Part shown: one piece after another, positions 25,322 to 48,671 of the stretch
Position numbering within the stretch: position 1 is the stretch's first letter
How the letters are laid out: each line of letters opens with the position of its first letter
Source: Toxonevra muliebris
Lineage: Eukaryota > Arthropoda > Insecta > Diptera > Pallopteridae
DNA length: 64,000 nucleotides
Direction: 5' to 3'
Assembly (NCBI GenBank): GCA_963691655.1
Contig: OY829327.1
Span: 53,518,079 to 53,582,078 of the forward strand
Program-made: the position numbers and the translations under genes
Notes under the pieces: generated by a model
What the model saw: the letters and a program-made list of their open reading frames with translations, nothing else
The model's database searches: none
What the model was told of the DNA's origin: nothing

Positions 25322-28300
25322 AACTTAATTCACCTACGGGCTATACCTAAGTCGTCTATTTTTGTACTACAATAAGAGAATTTTGACCGATAAACGATGC
25401 TGACGAGCTCCATTTTAGGTATGAGTGCTAGACATTCAAAACGGTTTACAGAAGAAATAGATTATGGTTCGAAGTGTTTAAGTATTAGATTATTAAGGAG
25501 GTGGGCATTAAGTTTCACATATATTTTTTTCATATGCATATGGGGGAATGGGCGTTTTTGTTAATATCGCTGATATCAGCGTCACCTGTAGTTACCCAAC
25601 TGGATTACCTTCATTTTGGTATTGAAAATGCACTTCTTTTTATTTTGATTTTTGTATTTAATTTCAATTTTATTTCCTTACAACTCTTGACTTGTTTGTG
25701 ACTGTGTGTATGTGTTTGCCTTTTGTATTTCACTTGTAATATTCTTTTTGTTTTTGTTTTACATTTATTTATGCTTCTCTTGTATTGTAATATACTTAAT
25801 TTTTTTGTAAATATTTATGAGTTTAAATAGTTTTTGTTATTTATTTTATTTTTATTTTACGTCATTGTTTTTGTATAAATATGGGTTAATGGGGAATTGT
25901 ATAAATATGGGCGAATTATTTTTATTAATATTCTGAATTTGTTTTTATAATATTGCAATAAAAGTAATTTTTGTTTTTAAATTAAAACAAATCATTTAAA
26001 TCAAACATACATATATAAACAAATTATCATTTGACCGTAAGTCGGTTTGAATCTAAAGAAACTCGTGTAGCTACGAGCCACCATTAAAGAAAGCAGCTTA
26101 TTTCATTCAATGTAAATACAAATTTCGGTATTAAAAATTCCTAATTGTCAAATAATTTATTTTGCTTTCTAATAGTGTTTTACCAATTGTTGACATACTA
26201 CTCTACAATATGGATACACATCAATGAAAAACTATTACGCTAATTTAAATTTCAGTTTTTAGACAGCTTCAGTTAACGTTTCATATTAAATTCAATTTAT
26301 TTATTTTTATATAGCTAAAAATGATATAAAATTCCATTAGATGAAGCATATTTCAAGCTTTAGAAATAATTTAGCCAATGCAAATAAACGAAAGGAGAGA
26401 TTTTGTTTGTTTAATAAATTCAATAATACAATTTATATATTGAAAAGAAAAAATAAAAAATATTTATAAAAATCACTTTTATTGCTAGTTTTTGTTTTTA
26501 TTTTTTGTAATTTTAATTTCATATTTATATTAAATGCACATTAAAGTAATAATAGCATACATACAACTTATATGATAAATTATAAAAATATATTGTAGTA
26601 TGTACATTTATGCAACAAAAAATTAAAATATAATTGAAAAAAGTCTATTAAATGAGTAAAGATTGTTGTAACAATACCAAATAAAATTAATTAATCCAAC
26701 ATATATAGAGGCACCAAGAAGATATGACTGCAAATTTTCAATTTCATTCATTGTAAACTAATTTTTGCTATAATTAAATTGGCTATTATTCACCACAAAA
26801 AAACTAAAAAAAAAACATGTTGAGATATCGGGCAAGGTGATAAAAGCCCGCGCAAAATGTGATGATCGTAAATTTTTTGATGATCTCTTGATGCTGGGGA
26901 GATGCTAAACCGTTAGGTGCTGATGGTATTCCCATTGAATTTCAACCAGCATTTAAACGAATATAGACTAGGAGAATATCTCAGACGAATGGAAGGAATC
27001 AATTGTGGTACTGTGATACTAGAAATGAGAAACTTAGCGATACTTGTCGATATTTATCGTTAAGGAGTGATATCGAAATGTATCAACAAAATTTGTTGTT
27101 ACCGATAAAATAAAAACCGGCATGCATATTATTGAGAATTTATACTCAGCCCAATTCTAAATATTCTCGCAGATTTTTTTTCCCGCGGATTTTATTTTCT
27201 CGAGAAAAAATGCACTGGGAGATGCAAAATCGAGGAAGGGAGTTCGAATTTTCGAAATTAGCTGTTTTGCTACTTTTGACATTTTAAATCAAATGAAAAT
27301 AAAGTTGGCTGCAAATTAAAAGAAAGTCTTCGTTTGGTAATTTTTTGGCATTCCTGTTGCTAGAGTTGTAAGGAGGAATTTCCGTGACTGCGCTAACATG
27401 CTGGAACTGCCGCAATCTTTTGTATTAATTTATTCTGACTCATTAATTTTCCAAATATGACAAGCCGAAAAATTTTAAAAAATTTCGTTTCCCCTCAACC
27501 GATTGTCCGTTTGGAGAATTATTTCTTTGTACTCTGCCTGCCAACATTTAAAAGCAATTGGCTTTAAGTAATTGATAATTTTGCTAACGTCAGTACCATC
27601 TGATAGAGTAAATTCGACAGCAGGTATTTACGTATCGATGTTTGTCGATAATATCGATAAGTTTTTCAAAAGTATCTATATTTTTCAACAAGCTTCAGGG
27701 CTGATATTTCCCATCTCTACAAGATACCAAAAAAAAAAAAAAAATAGCAAAAATCAAGTTACACTCATAAGGGTAGAGAGCATCTAAATAATCTAATAAG
27801 GAAAACACAAGCTATATCGGTTGAGCACAGTAATAAATCAATTATGACTTTTATGGGATTTAGCGCAATAAAAAGAGAGAGTCAGAGGGGGATACCTTTT
27901 TTAACAATTTTTAAAATATTGAAAAACTCTTATGAATGCTATGGACACAAACAGACTCCACGAGAAACTTGTAGAACTTTCAAACGATCGTTGATGGAAC
28001 ATTATCCTTTAGTAATAGTGGTGAACACTAAATACTAATAGAGACGCCTTAAGACTTTAGTCCTTGGAATCACTCAACTTGAAAATTTACAAATTATTTA
28101 AAGAAAATTTTAATTAACAAATGCAGAACTTTTTCTAAACAAAAAACAGAATTCAGAATTTTGTTTATAATTAGAAAAATATAAAAAAAATTTAATAAGG
28201 CTTCTTTGCGCAATTACAATTAAAATGCTTTATTTTTATACTTTTGTTACAGTATCTTCTTTTTCAACCATATGAATATGCAATGAGTTTTCTATGTTTT

Positions 28301-30226
28301 TAAATTTTAATTCGTTTCATTTTATATTCAAAATTATAAATATTTATGGCATATTCCTTATACTCTATTAGCAATTTTCTTCTTTTTCCTTTTCTGCAAT
28401 CATTTTTTATACAAACTAACATTTTTGTATTTAATTTTAAGACTAACAATTATAAATATTATGCGATAATGTAGTTATGTATTTGTGGGCTACGTACTAT
28501 ATTTGTAATGTTTTATATATGCAATCGTTTATAAAGTTATTTCAATATGTTTTGAGTTTGGTTTAGTTTAAAATAGTCAATTTATTCAAGCAGGACATGC
28601 CTCGATCCATCGACATTCGATCGAACTTTAAATCGAAGCAGCTCAATCCGTTGCAACCCAGTTTCTATTTTGGACATACCTGATTCAGATTTCCGAGTAT
28701 ATCTAATTCTATATGTGTGTATATTTACTGATCCTTTTAGCTTCTGTTCATATTTTTTATTTCGTATATAAAGTAACATATGACAACTAGTTAGTTATCC
28801 TTAGACAGTTTCCTTTTTAAGTTGAATTGTTCTGTGTGTGAGCAAGCTCTGGTAAAACTAATTTTCCATTTAGCAGAAATAAAGAAAATTTGGTAATATC
28901 GAAAAGTATTTCAAGCCTCTTACCGATATTTTAAATTCAAGCCAATTAACTTGAAATTTTTCCTCATAAAAGAGTTTGAAAATCGAACTAGAACATTCTT
29001 ACTTGATTCCGCCGATATGACATTTCATTTTTTAAAGACTTTTAAAATAATTAATTGGAAATGTTTGGAATCAGGTTTTATTATATTAAAATTTAGCTAT
29101 TAAAAAATATAAGTACTAATATAAAAATAATAGACTATTCAGCTATCAGCAAATCAATGCCGACTACAGAATCCAGCTCTGGCTACTGCTTTTTCACCCC
29201 TGTATTTTTTGTATTACTCTATAGAGAATTTCAGGCGTGAAGTGTCATATTACACTCCTGAAAGTGCTGAGGATTTGTTTCTAAAATCTTTCGGCCTTTT
29301 AGGCCTAAATAAAAGTATTTGTTTTAATGCTGCTCTGGATGAAAAACAAGTGAGTCTCAAAACTAATAACAATATTCACAAACCTTTTGCCGAAATCGCT
29401 GCCCCATTAAAGATTTACCCACTGATGCCAATTTGAGCAATCCTTATGTACGTATAAAATCGCGAAATTTTCGGATGTTCATTTTGCGTGAAACTTCTCC
29501 CCCTAACTAAATTTAGGCTCATAAAAAAACGTTAAGCTTGACACTTTTACTAAACACACATTACAACACATTTTTGCTTTAGAAAATTGTTACTTTTTGT
29601 ATAGTTATTGTTTAGATATCGTAACTAAGTATGAAAATTGTAAGTTTTGTATTGGGTAATATTAAGAAAAATTTCAATCCTTCATGTTAGAATGTGGAAC
29701 ACATTTTTAACATTTGTATTTTTCTTTCTTTCTTTTTTTTATTTAGTTTATTATTTTATTTTTTATGTATATGATAATGTTTATCTTATAATTAACATAA
29801 TTACACACTATAAATACAAATTTATAAAACAAAAACGAAAACAATAAAAAATGTGCTCATTATTTAAAATGTGTGCTGTTCTGTTATTGTAGTTGTTTGT
29901 TATTATTGGAAAAAAGTCTTTTGGGTTTTTGTATAATTATTATTTATGTTTAAAGTAAACGTAAATAATTTTTTACAAATTTTAGTTTCTTGCTTCTACC
30001 AAACATTACAAAATTACATTATAATAATAAAAATACAAATATAAATACCGATAGTAGATAATTTAAGTTATACAAATTGTGCTCCTGAATTTTCACATTT
30101 TGTTGTGTTGTTTGCAAAGATTTTTTTGTGCAGCTTAAACATTAAAACTTAAATAATTTTATTATCATTAAAGTATCTTTAGTTTAGTTTTGAAAAAGTG
30201 AAATTGCGCGTCTTCTAATTGTTCTA
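25322..30226. other. Convergent intergenic region (3' flanks of lysyl oxidase and Gprk2)
   Basis: Very AT-rich, with long T and A runs. It contains the 3' untranslated regions of both convergent genes. A short reverse transcriptase-like relic lies at about 26885-27015. Other ORFs (for example 29209-29436) have no recognisable domain. Confidence 0.6.
26885..27015 (+). mobile_element. Short LINE reverse transcriptase relic
   Basis: Frames contain GADGIPIEFQPAFKRI, a stop, and (shifted) SDEWKESIVVL. This resembles the pGPDGIPxE ... W..S.vvp block before the RT palm of LINEs. Only about 130 bp is recognisable. Confidence 0.45.
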
Positions 30227-41047
<10,821 letters not shown>

Positions 41048-41866
41048 CTGAAATTTAAGAAGTAAAAATAAAATGAGATTAAATAGAAAGACAAAAAAAA
41101 AAAATATAGTAATAGAAGTAAATAAGAGGGAAAATATGTCATGGCAGTGGCATGGCAGAGCGAAGAAGAGGAACGATTAAAAAAGGAGGCTAACCTAATA
41201 TTGATTTAAGGCAGTCACAATAAAAAATACCGTAGCAACTTAACAACGAGTCAGGACTGTAATACGAGAAGGACTGTTCTTGATGTTCGCATATGATTGG
41301 ATCCGATTATATGAGAAAATCAAAGAAAATATCAAAGATTAAAGCATGAGATAAAAGGCAAGGATGTGTCGGAGAAGAAATATGCTTTTCTCATGTAAAA
41401 TAAACCTTTCCCTTCCTTCGTATATATTTGCGTGGCACATGTCAGCCTATATGTTAATTTAGAGAATAAGAATAAAATCGGCGTACATGCACAGATGCGA
41501 GACTTACACATATACACCCATATCACATATTCCATAAAAGGATGGATGTGAGTTAGTAATAACGTTTAATGAGAAATTCAATTTAAAAATAGAAAAAGGA
41601 ACATCAACAAGGCAGTTGCCATGTTGAAAACGTACACACACATGCCCAAACAAACATGTATGTATGTACCTATATATGCAGATGTGTAAACTGTGCATAA
41701 ATAAGCTCACTAGCGCATCGAAGGGGGGACTAACCCTTCTGTGTCATTCTTCAACACACCTCTTCCAGTGACATCCTTGGTATCCGAAGTGTTTTATACT
41801 GAAAGTATAGTCCATTACATTGAAAACATAAGAGATATTATGTTTCTGTATGCATTGTAGCATATA
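41048..41866. other. Start of the putative first Gprk2 intron, no recognised content
   Basis: AT-rich sequence with short TATG repeats. The two overlapping minus-strand ORFs (41332-41535 and 41504-41710) lack any domain or codon pattern I recognise. Confidence 0.6.
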
Positions 41867-42783
41867 CAGGATATGGCCACTGAATTATGAACGAGGAGAA
41901 AATTTTTTGAAATTTTTTTTTAACCGTAAATAAAATGCAAATAAACAGCAATAAATTTGGTTGGATTTTTTGCAATTGGGATTATTGGTTAATAAAAGGA
42001 TAATTTTTTAAAATTACTATTTAGTGTCCCCTCCTTTGGATTTTATAACATCTCGTATGCGCTTCGGAATATTTTCACTACATTTTGTATCATTCGTTTC
42101 AAAGGATCGTGTAATTTCCACACATTTTCGATGTTTTACGTTAGCTGTTGGATTGTATTATTTTTACGACTGTAGACAACTGATTTTAGATAGGTCTAAC
42201 AGTTCTCAATTCGATTTGGAGATAGAGAATTGCCAGGCCAAGCGGTTGGTACTCTCTCGGGACGTATGGCATGGTGATTCATCTTGCCTATATACGAATT
42301 CTTCCGCAGGATGCTGTATGCATTGCAAAACATTGGTCAGAACTTCCACGTATTGACTAGAGCGCATTGTTTCAACAATAAAATAAATTGGATCAGCTGT
42401 GATGCAGCTCTAAAACATCTCTGATGGTAGATGCTTTGCAATTGGAACCACATACTCATTTAAATACCGGCCTGAGGACCGAACCAACGAATAAAACTTT
42501 TTTTTTTTAATATGTGAACCCTCAGAGCAATATTTCCTTATTTAAATTATACTACACGAAAAGCATTGCAACAATATGTACAAAAATTATGTATTCTCAT
42601 TTGTTTAACAAGGTATGTAAACCCCTGCTCGCAGAAAGTAACAGGTACTGTTGATTCCCAATCACTAATTATTGCTGACATAAATACCCATCCAATTTAT
42701 GTTTGGCTCATTTAACTACAAAAATTAAGTAAATATTTTAAAAAATTTCTTAATAAATGTTTGCATTCGTAATTCAGTGACTG
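41867..42783 (-). mobile_element. Internally deleted Tc1-like element
   Basis: Terminal sequences share CACTGAATTAYGAA in inverted orientation, and TA lies on both sides (41865-41866 and 42784-42785). The minus strand retains a broken transposase C-terminus: WPGNSLSPNRIENC (catalytic Glu in IEN), then KNNTIQQL, and finally ENIPKRIRDVIKSKGGDTK near the left end. The N-terminal DNA-binding half and the two catalytic aspartates are missing, so it is a non-autonomous relic. Confidence 0.75.
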
Positions 42784-42799
42784 TACTTTTTATTATTAA

Positions 42800-43175
42800 T
42801 CTATACATTTATTAGTGTAACTACAGTTTTATTCCAGAAGATCCAGAAGTGCTACGATATCATATTATATATCAATTCAAAGAGCTTGACGAGTAAATTA
42901 TCAGATTTAAAATCGGTTAAGCCAATTCCCAAATATTAAAGTCGGAAGTTTTTTAAAACTCGCTCATTGAACAAAGCATTGCATTCTTGGTTGAAAAATT
43001 CATTGCCTAAGACATGAGTTACGGCATTTCTAAGAATTATCTAACGAATTATCTGCATACACAAATAACAAAACAAACACCAACGAGTAATTTGGTTTTC
43101 TTTTGATACTTGTTTTTCATAAAGAGATTTCTTTCGCAAAAAACTAGCCCCAGTTACTGGGGCCTTACCAACTAG
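42800..43175 (+). mobile_element. Short non-autonomous Helitron, copy A
   Basis: Starts with TC (TCTATACATTTATTAGTG) after a host A. It ends with a GC-rich hairpin (GCCCCAGTTACTGGGGC, 43147-43163), an 8-nt spacer and CTAG before a host T. These are Helitron termini with A|T target placement. Length 376 bp, no Rep/helicase. A second copy in inverse orientation lies at 54561-54957. Confidence 0.8.
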
Positions 43176-44001
43176 TAGTTTTTTTATTACTTTAGGTGAA
43201 AAATAAAAATATAACACACTAAAAAGAAAAACTTATTCGCAATTTCGGCATATATGTTGAACGATGCTATGCTTTTGTTTTATGGTATTTTTTGTCATGA
43301 TGCACACACAGCTTACAACAGCCTTTCACTGTAGTTGGGCCTGATGACGACGAAGTTGAAGTAACAGTTCTTTTCAAAACCAATAATTCTTCAATCATGC
43401 CACAGAAGGGTTAAAGCATAACCTCCTATTCTCAGTATTATGATCTTTGCTTCTCAATTAAAAGACTTTTTGAAGTAATGAAAATACCTGAAACCGTCGC
43501 CCCCTCTTTCTGTTCCCACTACTGGATACGCCAGTGTCTGCCTATAAACGGAATGTCAGCATAAAGTGACAACACACAGACTCGTTTCGTATAATATTAC
43601 AATATATCTTTCTTTCTTTGCCGGCGTTGCCAAATGTAATCACATTGATTGTAGAAAAACTAATTAAATTGTATATTAAAGGGCTTCATATTTGCATGCG
43701 ATGCTAAATTGATTTCAAAAATTACATAAAGTAATTTAAAAGAAAAAGAGGTTTGTTCGTTACTTACTTACATACACTTTTATGAAGAAATATAATTAAA
43801 ATAGAATAGCATAATTTTCAATTGTTTTTAATTTAATAATGGATATGAAAATTAAAGCAAGCACGCACATAACTCATGTGAAAAACAAACGATTTTTAAA
43901 GTTAGCAAAATACATTTACTGTTATACATGCTTTCATTTTGTCAATAATTCTAATAATATTTTTCCAAGGACCTTTGTATTATTCTCCTTCAGTTAATTT
44001 A
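43176..44001. other. Intronic/upstream spacer with possible transposase tail
   Basis: Mostly AT-rich. On the minus strand, about 43250-43400 contains GPTTVKGCCKLCVHHDKKYH and, after a frameshift, VQHICRNCE followed by a stop. This cysteine pattern could be the C-terminal end of a piggyBac-type transposase, but the evidence is thin. Confidence 0.35.
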
Positions 44002-44924
44002 GGAGGGCAGTTTGATAAGTCAGTGACTTTTTGAATTTCCCGCGTAGTAGCTTCAAATGCAACACTGCTCCTGTCAACTACCTTTTAACACATTAAGGAC
44101 GGGACGGCCGCTATTTCAAAGCTTATTTAACTTTGAAAACGAACTTAAATAAATTTGAGCCATATCAATTTTTATGCCAAATTTTATGAACTTACGAAAT
44201 CTGCAGCCAAAACTCAACTTCAAAATGTGTCACGTGGTGTTTCAAAATTTAGCGTGTAAATATGCAAAATGGCGGCTTGAACGCGTCTGATCACTTCAAC
44301 AGAGTGTTTGGCGGTGTTCAACCGCAACCAGAACGAGATTTTACAATGTTTCGTAGCCATGGATGAAATGTCATCACAGCACACCAGAGATCAAGGAACA
44401 GTCAAAGCATTGGATTTCTCCGGATGTACGTGCACCAAAGAAGCCCAAAGTGGGTTTGTCGGCCAACAAGCTCATGGCCACAGTTTTTTGGGATGCACGG
44501 CTTGTCATTCAACTCGATTACCTTGAAAAGACTAAAATGAACACCGACCGCAGCTGTTAGACAGATTTGACATTGATTTGAAGCTATTGGCGAAGAAAAA
44601 AGTGCTATTCCACCGTGACAACGCACCGGCGCCATGGCAGAAATCCATAAATTGAGCTTCGAACTGTTACCCCATCCAATAAATTCTCCAGATCGACTAT
44701 TTTTTATTTCCAAACCTGACGGAATGGGTGGCAGGTAAGTGATTTGGATCTAATGAAGAGGCCATCACTGAAACAAACGCCTATTTTGAGGACCTTGAGA
44801 AAACCTATTATTTTGAAGGAATAAAAAAATTGCAAAAACGCTGGACTATGTTGAGAGAATAACGCTTTTGCAAAAAAAAAATATATTTTATTCAAAAAGA
44901 CACTGACTTGTCAAACTGCCCTCG
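44002..44924 (+). mobile_element. Internally deleted mariner element, copy 1
   Basis: TIRs GAGGGCAGTTTGATAAGTCA (left) and its inverse at the right end abut TA at 44000-44001 and 44925-44926. The plus strand keeps the transposase middle and end across frameshifts: SPDVRAPKKPKVGLSANKLM, VFWDA, LDYLEKTK, KKVLFHRDNAPAP (second catalytic Asp) and HPINSPDR (third). The N-terminal DNA-binding domain is deleted. Length 923 bp against about 1.3 kb for an intact mariner. Confidence 0.85.
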
Positions 44925-45035
44925 TACATAATTTCTATAACCTTATTTGCTCAATGATTCTAAATATTTCTAACGGTTTTTGCCTTGATCCACGTTTATA
45001 TGATGCACAATATTTATGACAAGTCCTACCATATA

Positions 45036-46623
45036 CACTGTCGGTCACAAAAACCGCACCACTTGCAATACTGCTGCAATTTCGGTAATATTTGCTAACT
45101 TAGCCCAAATTTCCCTTCCTTTGTAAAGGAGGTTCCCTTGTTTATGTTTTAAGAATGTATTTAAGTGAAATGTACCATTTTTTATTGCGCTTGTTTGGCG
45201 AAAAAAATAATTTTTGAAAAAGTGCCAAAAACAACTGCAAAGTATAAACAATTGTCGCGCCACCAAAACGTAGAAATTTTTGTTCTTAGGTATCAAGGAG
45301 TGTCATAAAGTTAAATACCTGAAGAAATCTGATGCCTAAATGCGACTTTTGTTGGACTGATAAAGAAAAAAGGCAATTTGCACCCGCTTGAAATGACAAA
45401 ATGATCTAGAAGATTATGAAATACAAATACGAGAGAAGCTGGCATAACCTGAAAGGGAACCATAAATTATCGATTCAAAAGTGCAACCACAATAAGGACT
45501 GAGCTAAAGAGATATTACAACGTGAATATAAATGTCGAAACCTCACGCAGAAAGAAACGAAAGTTCGGTCTGTATGGGAGACGATCAGCCAAAAAGTCGT
45601 TGTTGATAAAATGGATGGAAACAAATCACCTGGCATGGACTAAAAACTACAGCAATTGAACTCTGGCAGACTCGAGAATTTTTTATGTTCATTTAATCTT
45701 CGGTACGTGCGTCGCTCAGATATAGAGCAATAGAAGGTTAACTGTGGAGTGAAAATAGTCAAATGCCCACAAAGTCAGATAGTTTGGATGGGAGTAGGAG
45801 AACTATATCCTGGGTCCTTTATACTATATTGAAGGGACTGTGAACGCCCAAAAATATAGGTAAAATTTTATGGAGTAATTGCTGTAAGCCAATTGTGGTG
45901 TGCTTTCACTCATTAATGACGTTATTTTTCCGGACGACTTCTGCGGCATATCATCGCGCCAAATTGGCAAGGTTTAGTTAATAATTAATACCTAATGTTT
46001 GATAAGTTTAAAAATAGTAAAAAAGTTAGATTATTGATTCTTATTTGTTAGCAGATTAAAAAAGGTTGTAGATGATGTTAAAAATTACTGGCTGGAATGA
46101 TCAGATAGCTTGCGGGTTTAAGTCCGATAGAGCACCTCTGTCATATAATGAAACGGAAAGTTGCTCAAAACATGCCAAAGAATAAAAAATACCTTGTTGG
46201 AGTTCTGAAAAAAGTTTGGTACTAAAAAAATAACGAATGATATCCGAAACGTGCTTGTCGACTCTATGCCATTCAAGAAAACGGCTTTAAGAAATGCTAA
46301 GATAGGGGCACCATCAAACTAAACAATTTTGCTTTTGACTCTATTATGAAACAAATTAATCATAGTTTACACCTTCAAAAAATAACAAATATTTTTATTT
46401 TTACATACTTTTAGTCAATACCCTCAAAAACGTGAAATTCCTTCTATATTTTTGTTTTAATTAAAAAGTAATAAAATTTGTGTGTATGTAAGATGTTTCT
46501 TTCGCAATTTTGTTCCCGAATATAAAAAAAAATTACATTCACTAAAACAAAATCAGCTTTAGGTCCCATTTTAAACGATTTTCTTGAAATTGGTGAGTGG
46601 TGCGGTTTTTGTGACCGCCAGTG
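45036..46623 (+). mobile_element. Full-length but degenerate Tc1-like element
   Basis: TIRs of about 28 bp (CACTGKCGGTCACAAAAACC ...) lie at 45036 and, inverted, end at 46623, with TA on both sides. The inside retains Tc1 transposase traces in several frames, such as GLYGRRSAKKS with a HLAWT linker near 45575-45640 and IEGTVNAQKY near 45830. Many stops. The truncated element at 12542-13086 belongs to the same family. Confidence 0.8.
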
Positions 46624-48170
46624 TAATGTAAGATTTGTCCAGCAAGTTAAAAATTACATTAAAAGTATAGGGGACGGGGAACCTTTTTGTAAGGATATCC
46701 GTGTAAACTACTCACCTGAAACTACTCCATGATTTGGGTTTCATTTTATTATATTATGATATAAGTAGATTACCTATCTATTAATTTTTTTTCTACATGC
46801 TTATCTACATACTACTGTTTCAGTATCCATTGGCAAACAGATACTAATTAATAGATTTGTTTTGTTTTTGACAGATACATATAATTAACATTTTAACAAC
46901 AATTGTGAGTTGTGTTTTTTGTTTTGTTTAGTTTTAAAATAGTGTAAATACAAACAGTAATTCCTACAAACAAACAAACAAACAAGCACTAATATAAGAA
47001 GATTCACTTTTTGTTTACCAAAGAATTAATATGTCATTTTAGGCTTAAGCATACTTAATGTCAATTGCCAGTCAGGCAGCCAGTAAACGAATGCCTGAAC
47101 CAGCAACCAACAACTAGAGACAGGTAAGAGCTAAATATTGTTGTTGTTTGGCACTTACAGTATTTTTTCGAAGCTACTGTATTTGCTACCGATTGTTGTT
47201 GCTGATTTTGATGTATGCATATCTGATCTGTTTTGCTTTTTTGAGGCAAGTGGTAACGTTGGTGATATATGTATGTGTACCTACCTATGAAGGTATGCAT
47301 GCATACACATTTTATGCATTAGTCATTGTCAGAATATAATGAAATCTACATACATGAACGCAAGTACAACAGCGTAAATGATGAAGCACGAAATACGGGG
47401 CTCAGTGCGGGGAAACAGTGAACAGTGCAACGAAAATGCTAATGCAACATGACATGCCAAAAATGAATATGCACTTTGTTGTAAAATTGTGTGACATTTA
47501 ATGCGCACACACACACACTTAATGGATGGATTGCTTACTACATATATGAAAACAAACGTATGCTCAGTGTGTGTACTGTGACGCAATAAGAAATAAGTGG
47601 TGGAAAAGGACGGGCAGAAGAGAAAGGAAAATATGTTTGAATACTGTGAAAATTTTTAGATAAAAAAATGCAATGTTGCTCTTTTTGTAATTAAGTAGAT
47701 AACTATCGCACTCATAGTCTATGCACGGGATAGAAATATGTGTATGAATATTCTCTTACAATTTTAAAACAAAATTCCATTTTTTTTTTTAGAGAAACAG
47801 GCTCGAGAAAAGGTGAGCCATCTATAAGTTTTCAAAATCACATTTTCGAATTTTTTGTATTTTATTTACTAGCAAATTCTATCAAAAATAAAACTACATT
47901 GTTCTTTTTTCAGTAAAAAACTAGAAAATCTATTTTCCCGCTGAGCCCTAACTTTAGTTTGGAAACACACCGAAATCAATTTAATTTTCAAACTCCAAAA
48001 TATTTTTTGTATTCTTAAAATATTGTGTATAAAAATATAACCTCAGGAAAATTATGTTTTTTTATTGTGCTTTCTAAACTAGATTCCTCCCTTAACCCAT
48101 CAATATCAGCCAGAGCTATAAAAGAGTGTAATCAATTGAGGATATAAGTCACAAATGAATAATAATTTTT
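46624..48170. other. Spacer without recognised gene
   Basis: AT-rich. The minus-strand ORF 47061-47300 ends at a GTAAGT but its product has no convincing identity. Short microsatellite-like TATG, CAAA and CACACA runs. Confidence 0.55.
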
Positions 48171-48671
48171 GATTGCAGTTATTGAATAATATATTTGACT
48201 CCAGAATAAAAAAATGCAGTTGGAAGTCTTTTTTGGAGTCGCCGATTGGTTGTTCATTAGAAAAGTCTTTTTTAGAGTCAAGGGAGTGTAGTCTTTTTTT
48301 GAAATCATGAGACTGCGAATCTTATGACTCCAAAATCATGACTGCTTTGAACTCGCTTGCAGTCACTTGGAGTCACTTGAGTAACCTTGAACTCAAATGC
48401 AGTCATTTGGATTTGCCTCCAAAAGACTCCAATTGACTGCAAATTGCAATTAACTCCAAATGACTGCATTTGAGTTCAAGGTTACTCAAGTGACTTCAAG
48501 TGACTTCGAAGCAGTCATGATTTTGGAGTCATAAGATTTGCAGTCTCATGATTTCAAAAAAAAGACTGCTCTCCCTTGACTCTAAATGAATAACCAATCG
48601 GCGACTCCAAAAAAGACTTCTAATTGACTTTTTTATTCTGGAGTTAAATACATTATTCAGTAACTGCAATC
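48171..48671. repeat. Long near-perfect inverted repeat (hairpin), 501 bp, arms about 245 bp
   Basis: The left arm starts GATTGCAGTTATTGAATAAT and the right arm ends with its near-exact inverse. The similarity runs almost to the centre at about 48421. The arms are themselves built of short TTTGGAGTC / GACTGCA units. No ORF. It is likely a foldback transposon or MITE; a transcript would form a long hairpin. Confidence 0.85.

Noticed and set aside
27844..28038. 64-codon plus-strand ORF in the intergenic region
   Set aside because: No family features; a TE-like origin is possible but not demonstrable.
29209..29436. 75-codon plus-strand ORF in the convergent 3' region
   Set aside because: No domain, no start context and no splice or promoter support; a random opening is likely.
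41332..41710. Two minus-strand ORFs left of the Tc1 element
   Set aside because: Hydrophobic, low-information products in microsatellite-rich DNA; no support.
47061..47300. Minus-strand frame with VANTV followed by a GTAAGT donor in the correct phase for Gprk2 exon 1
   Set aside because: The flanking residues do not match the highly conserved GRK N-terminus, and no MELEN-like start precedes it. The five-residue match is probably chance.
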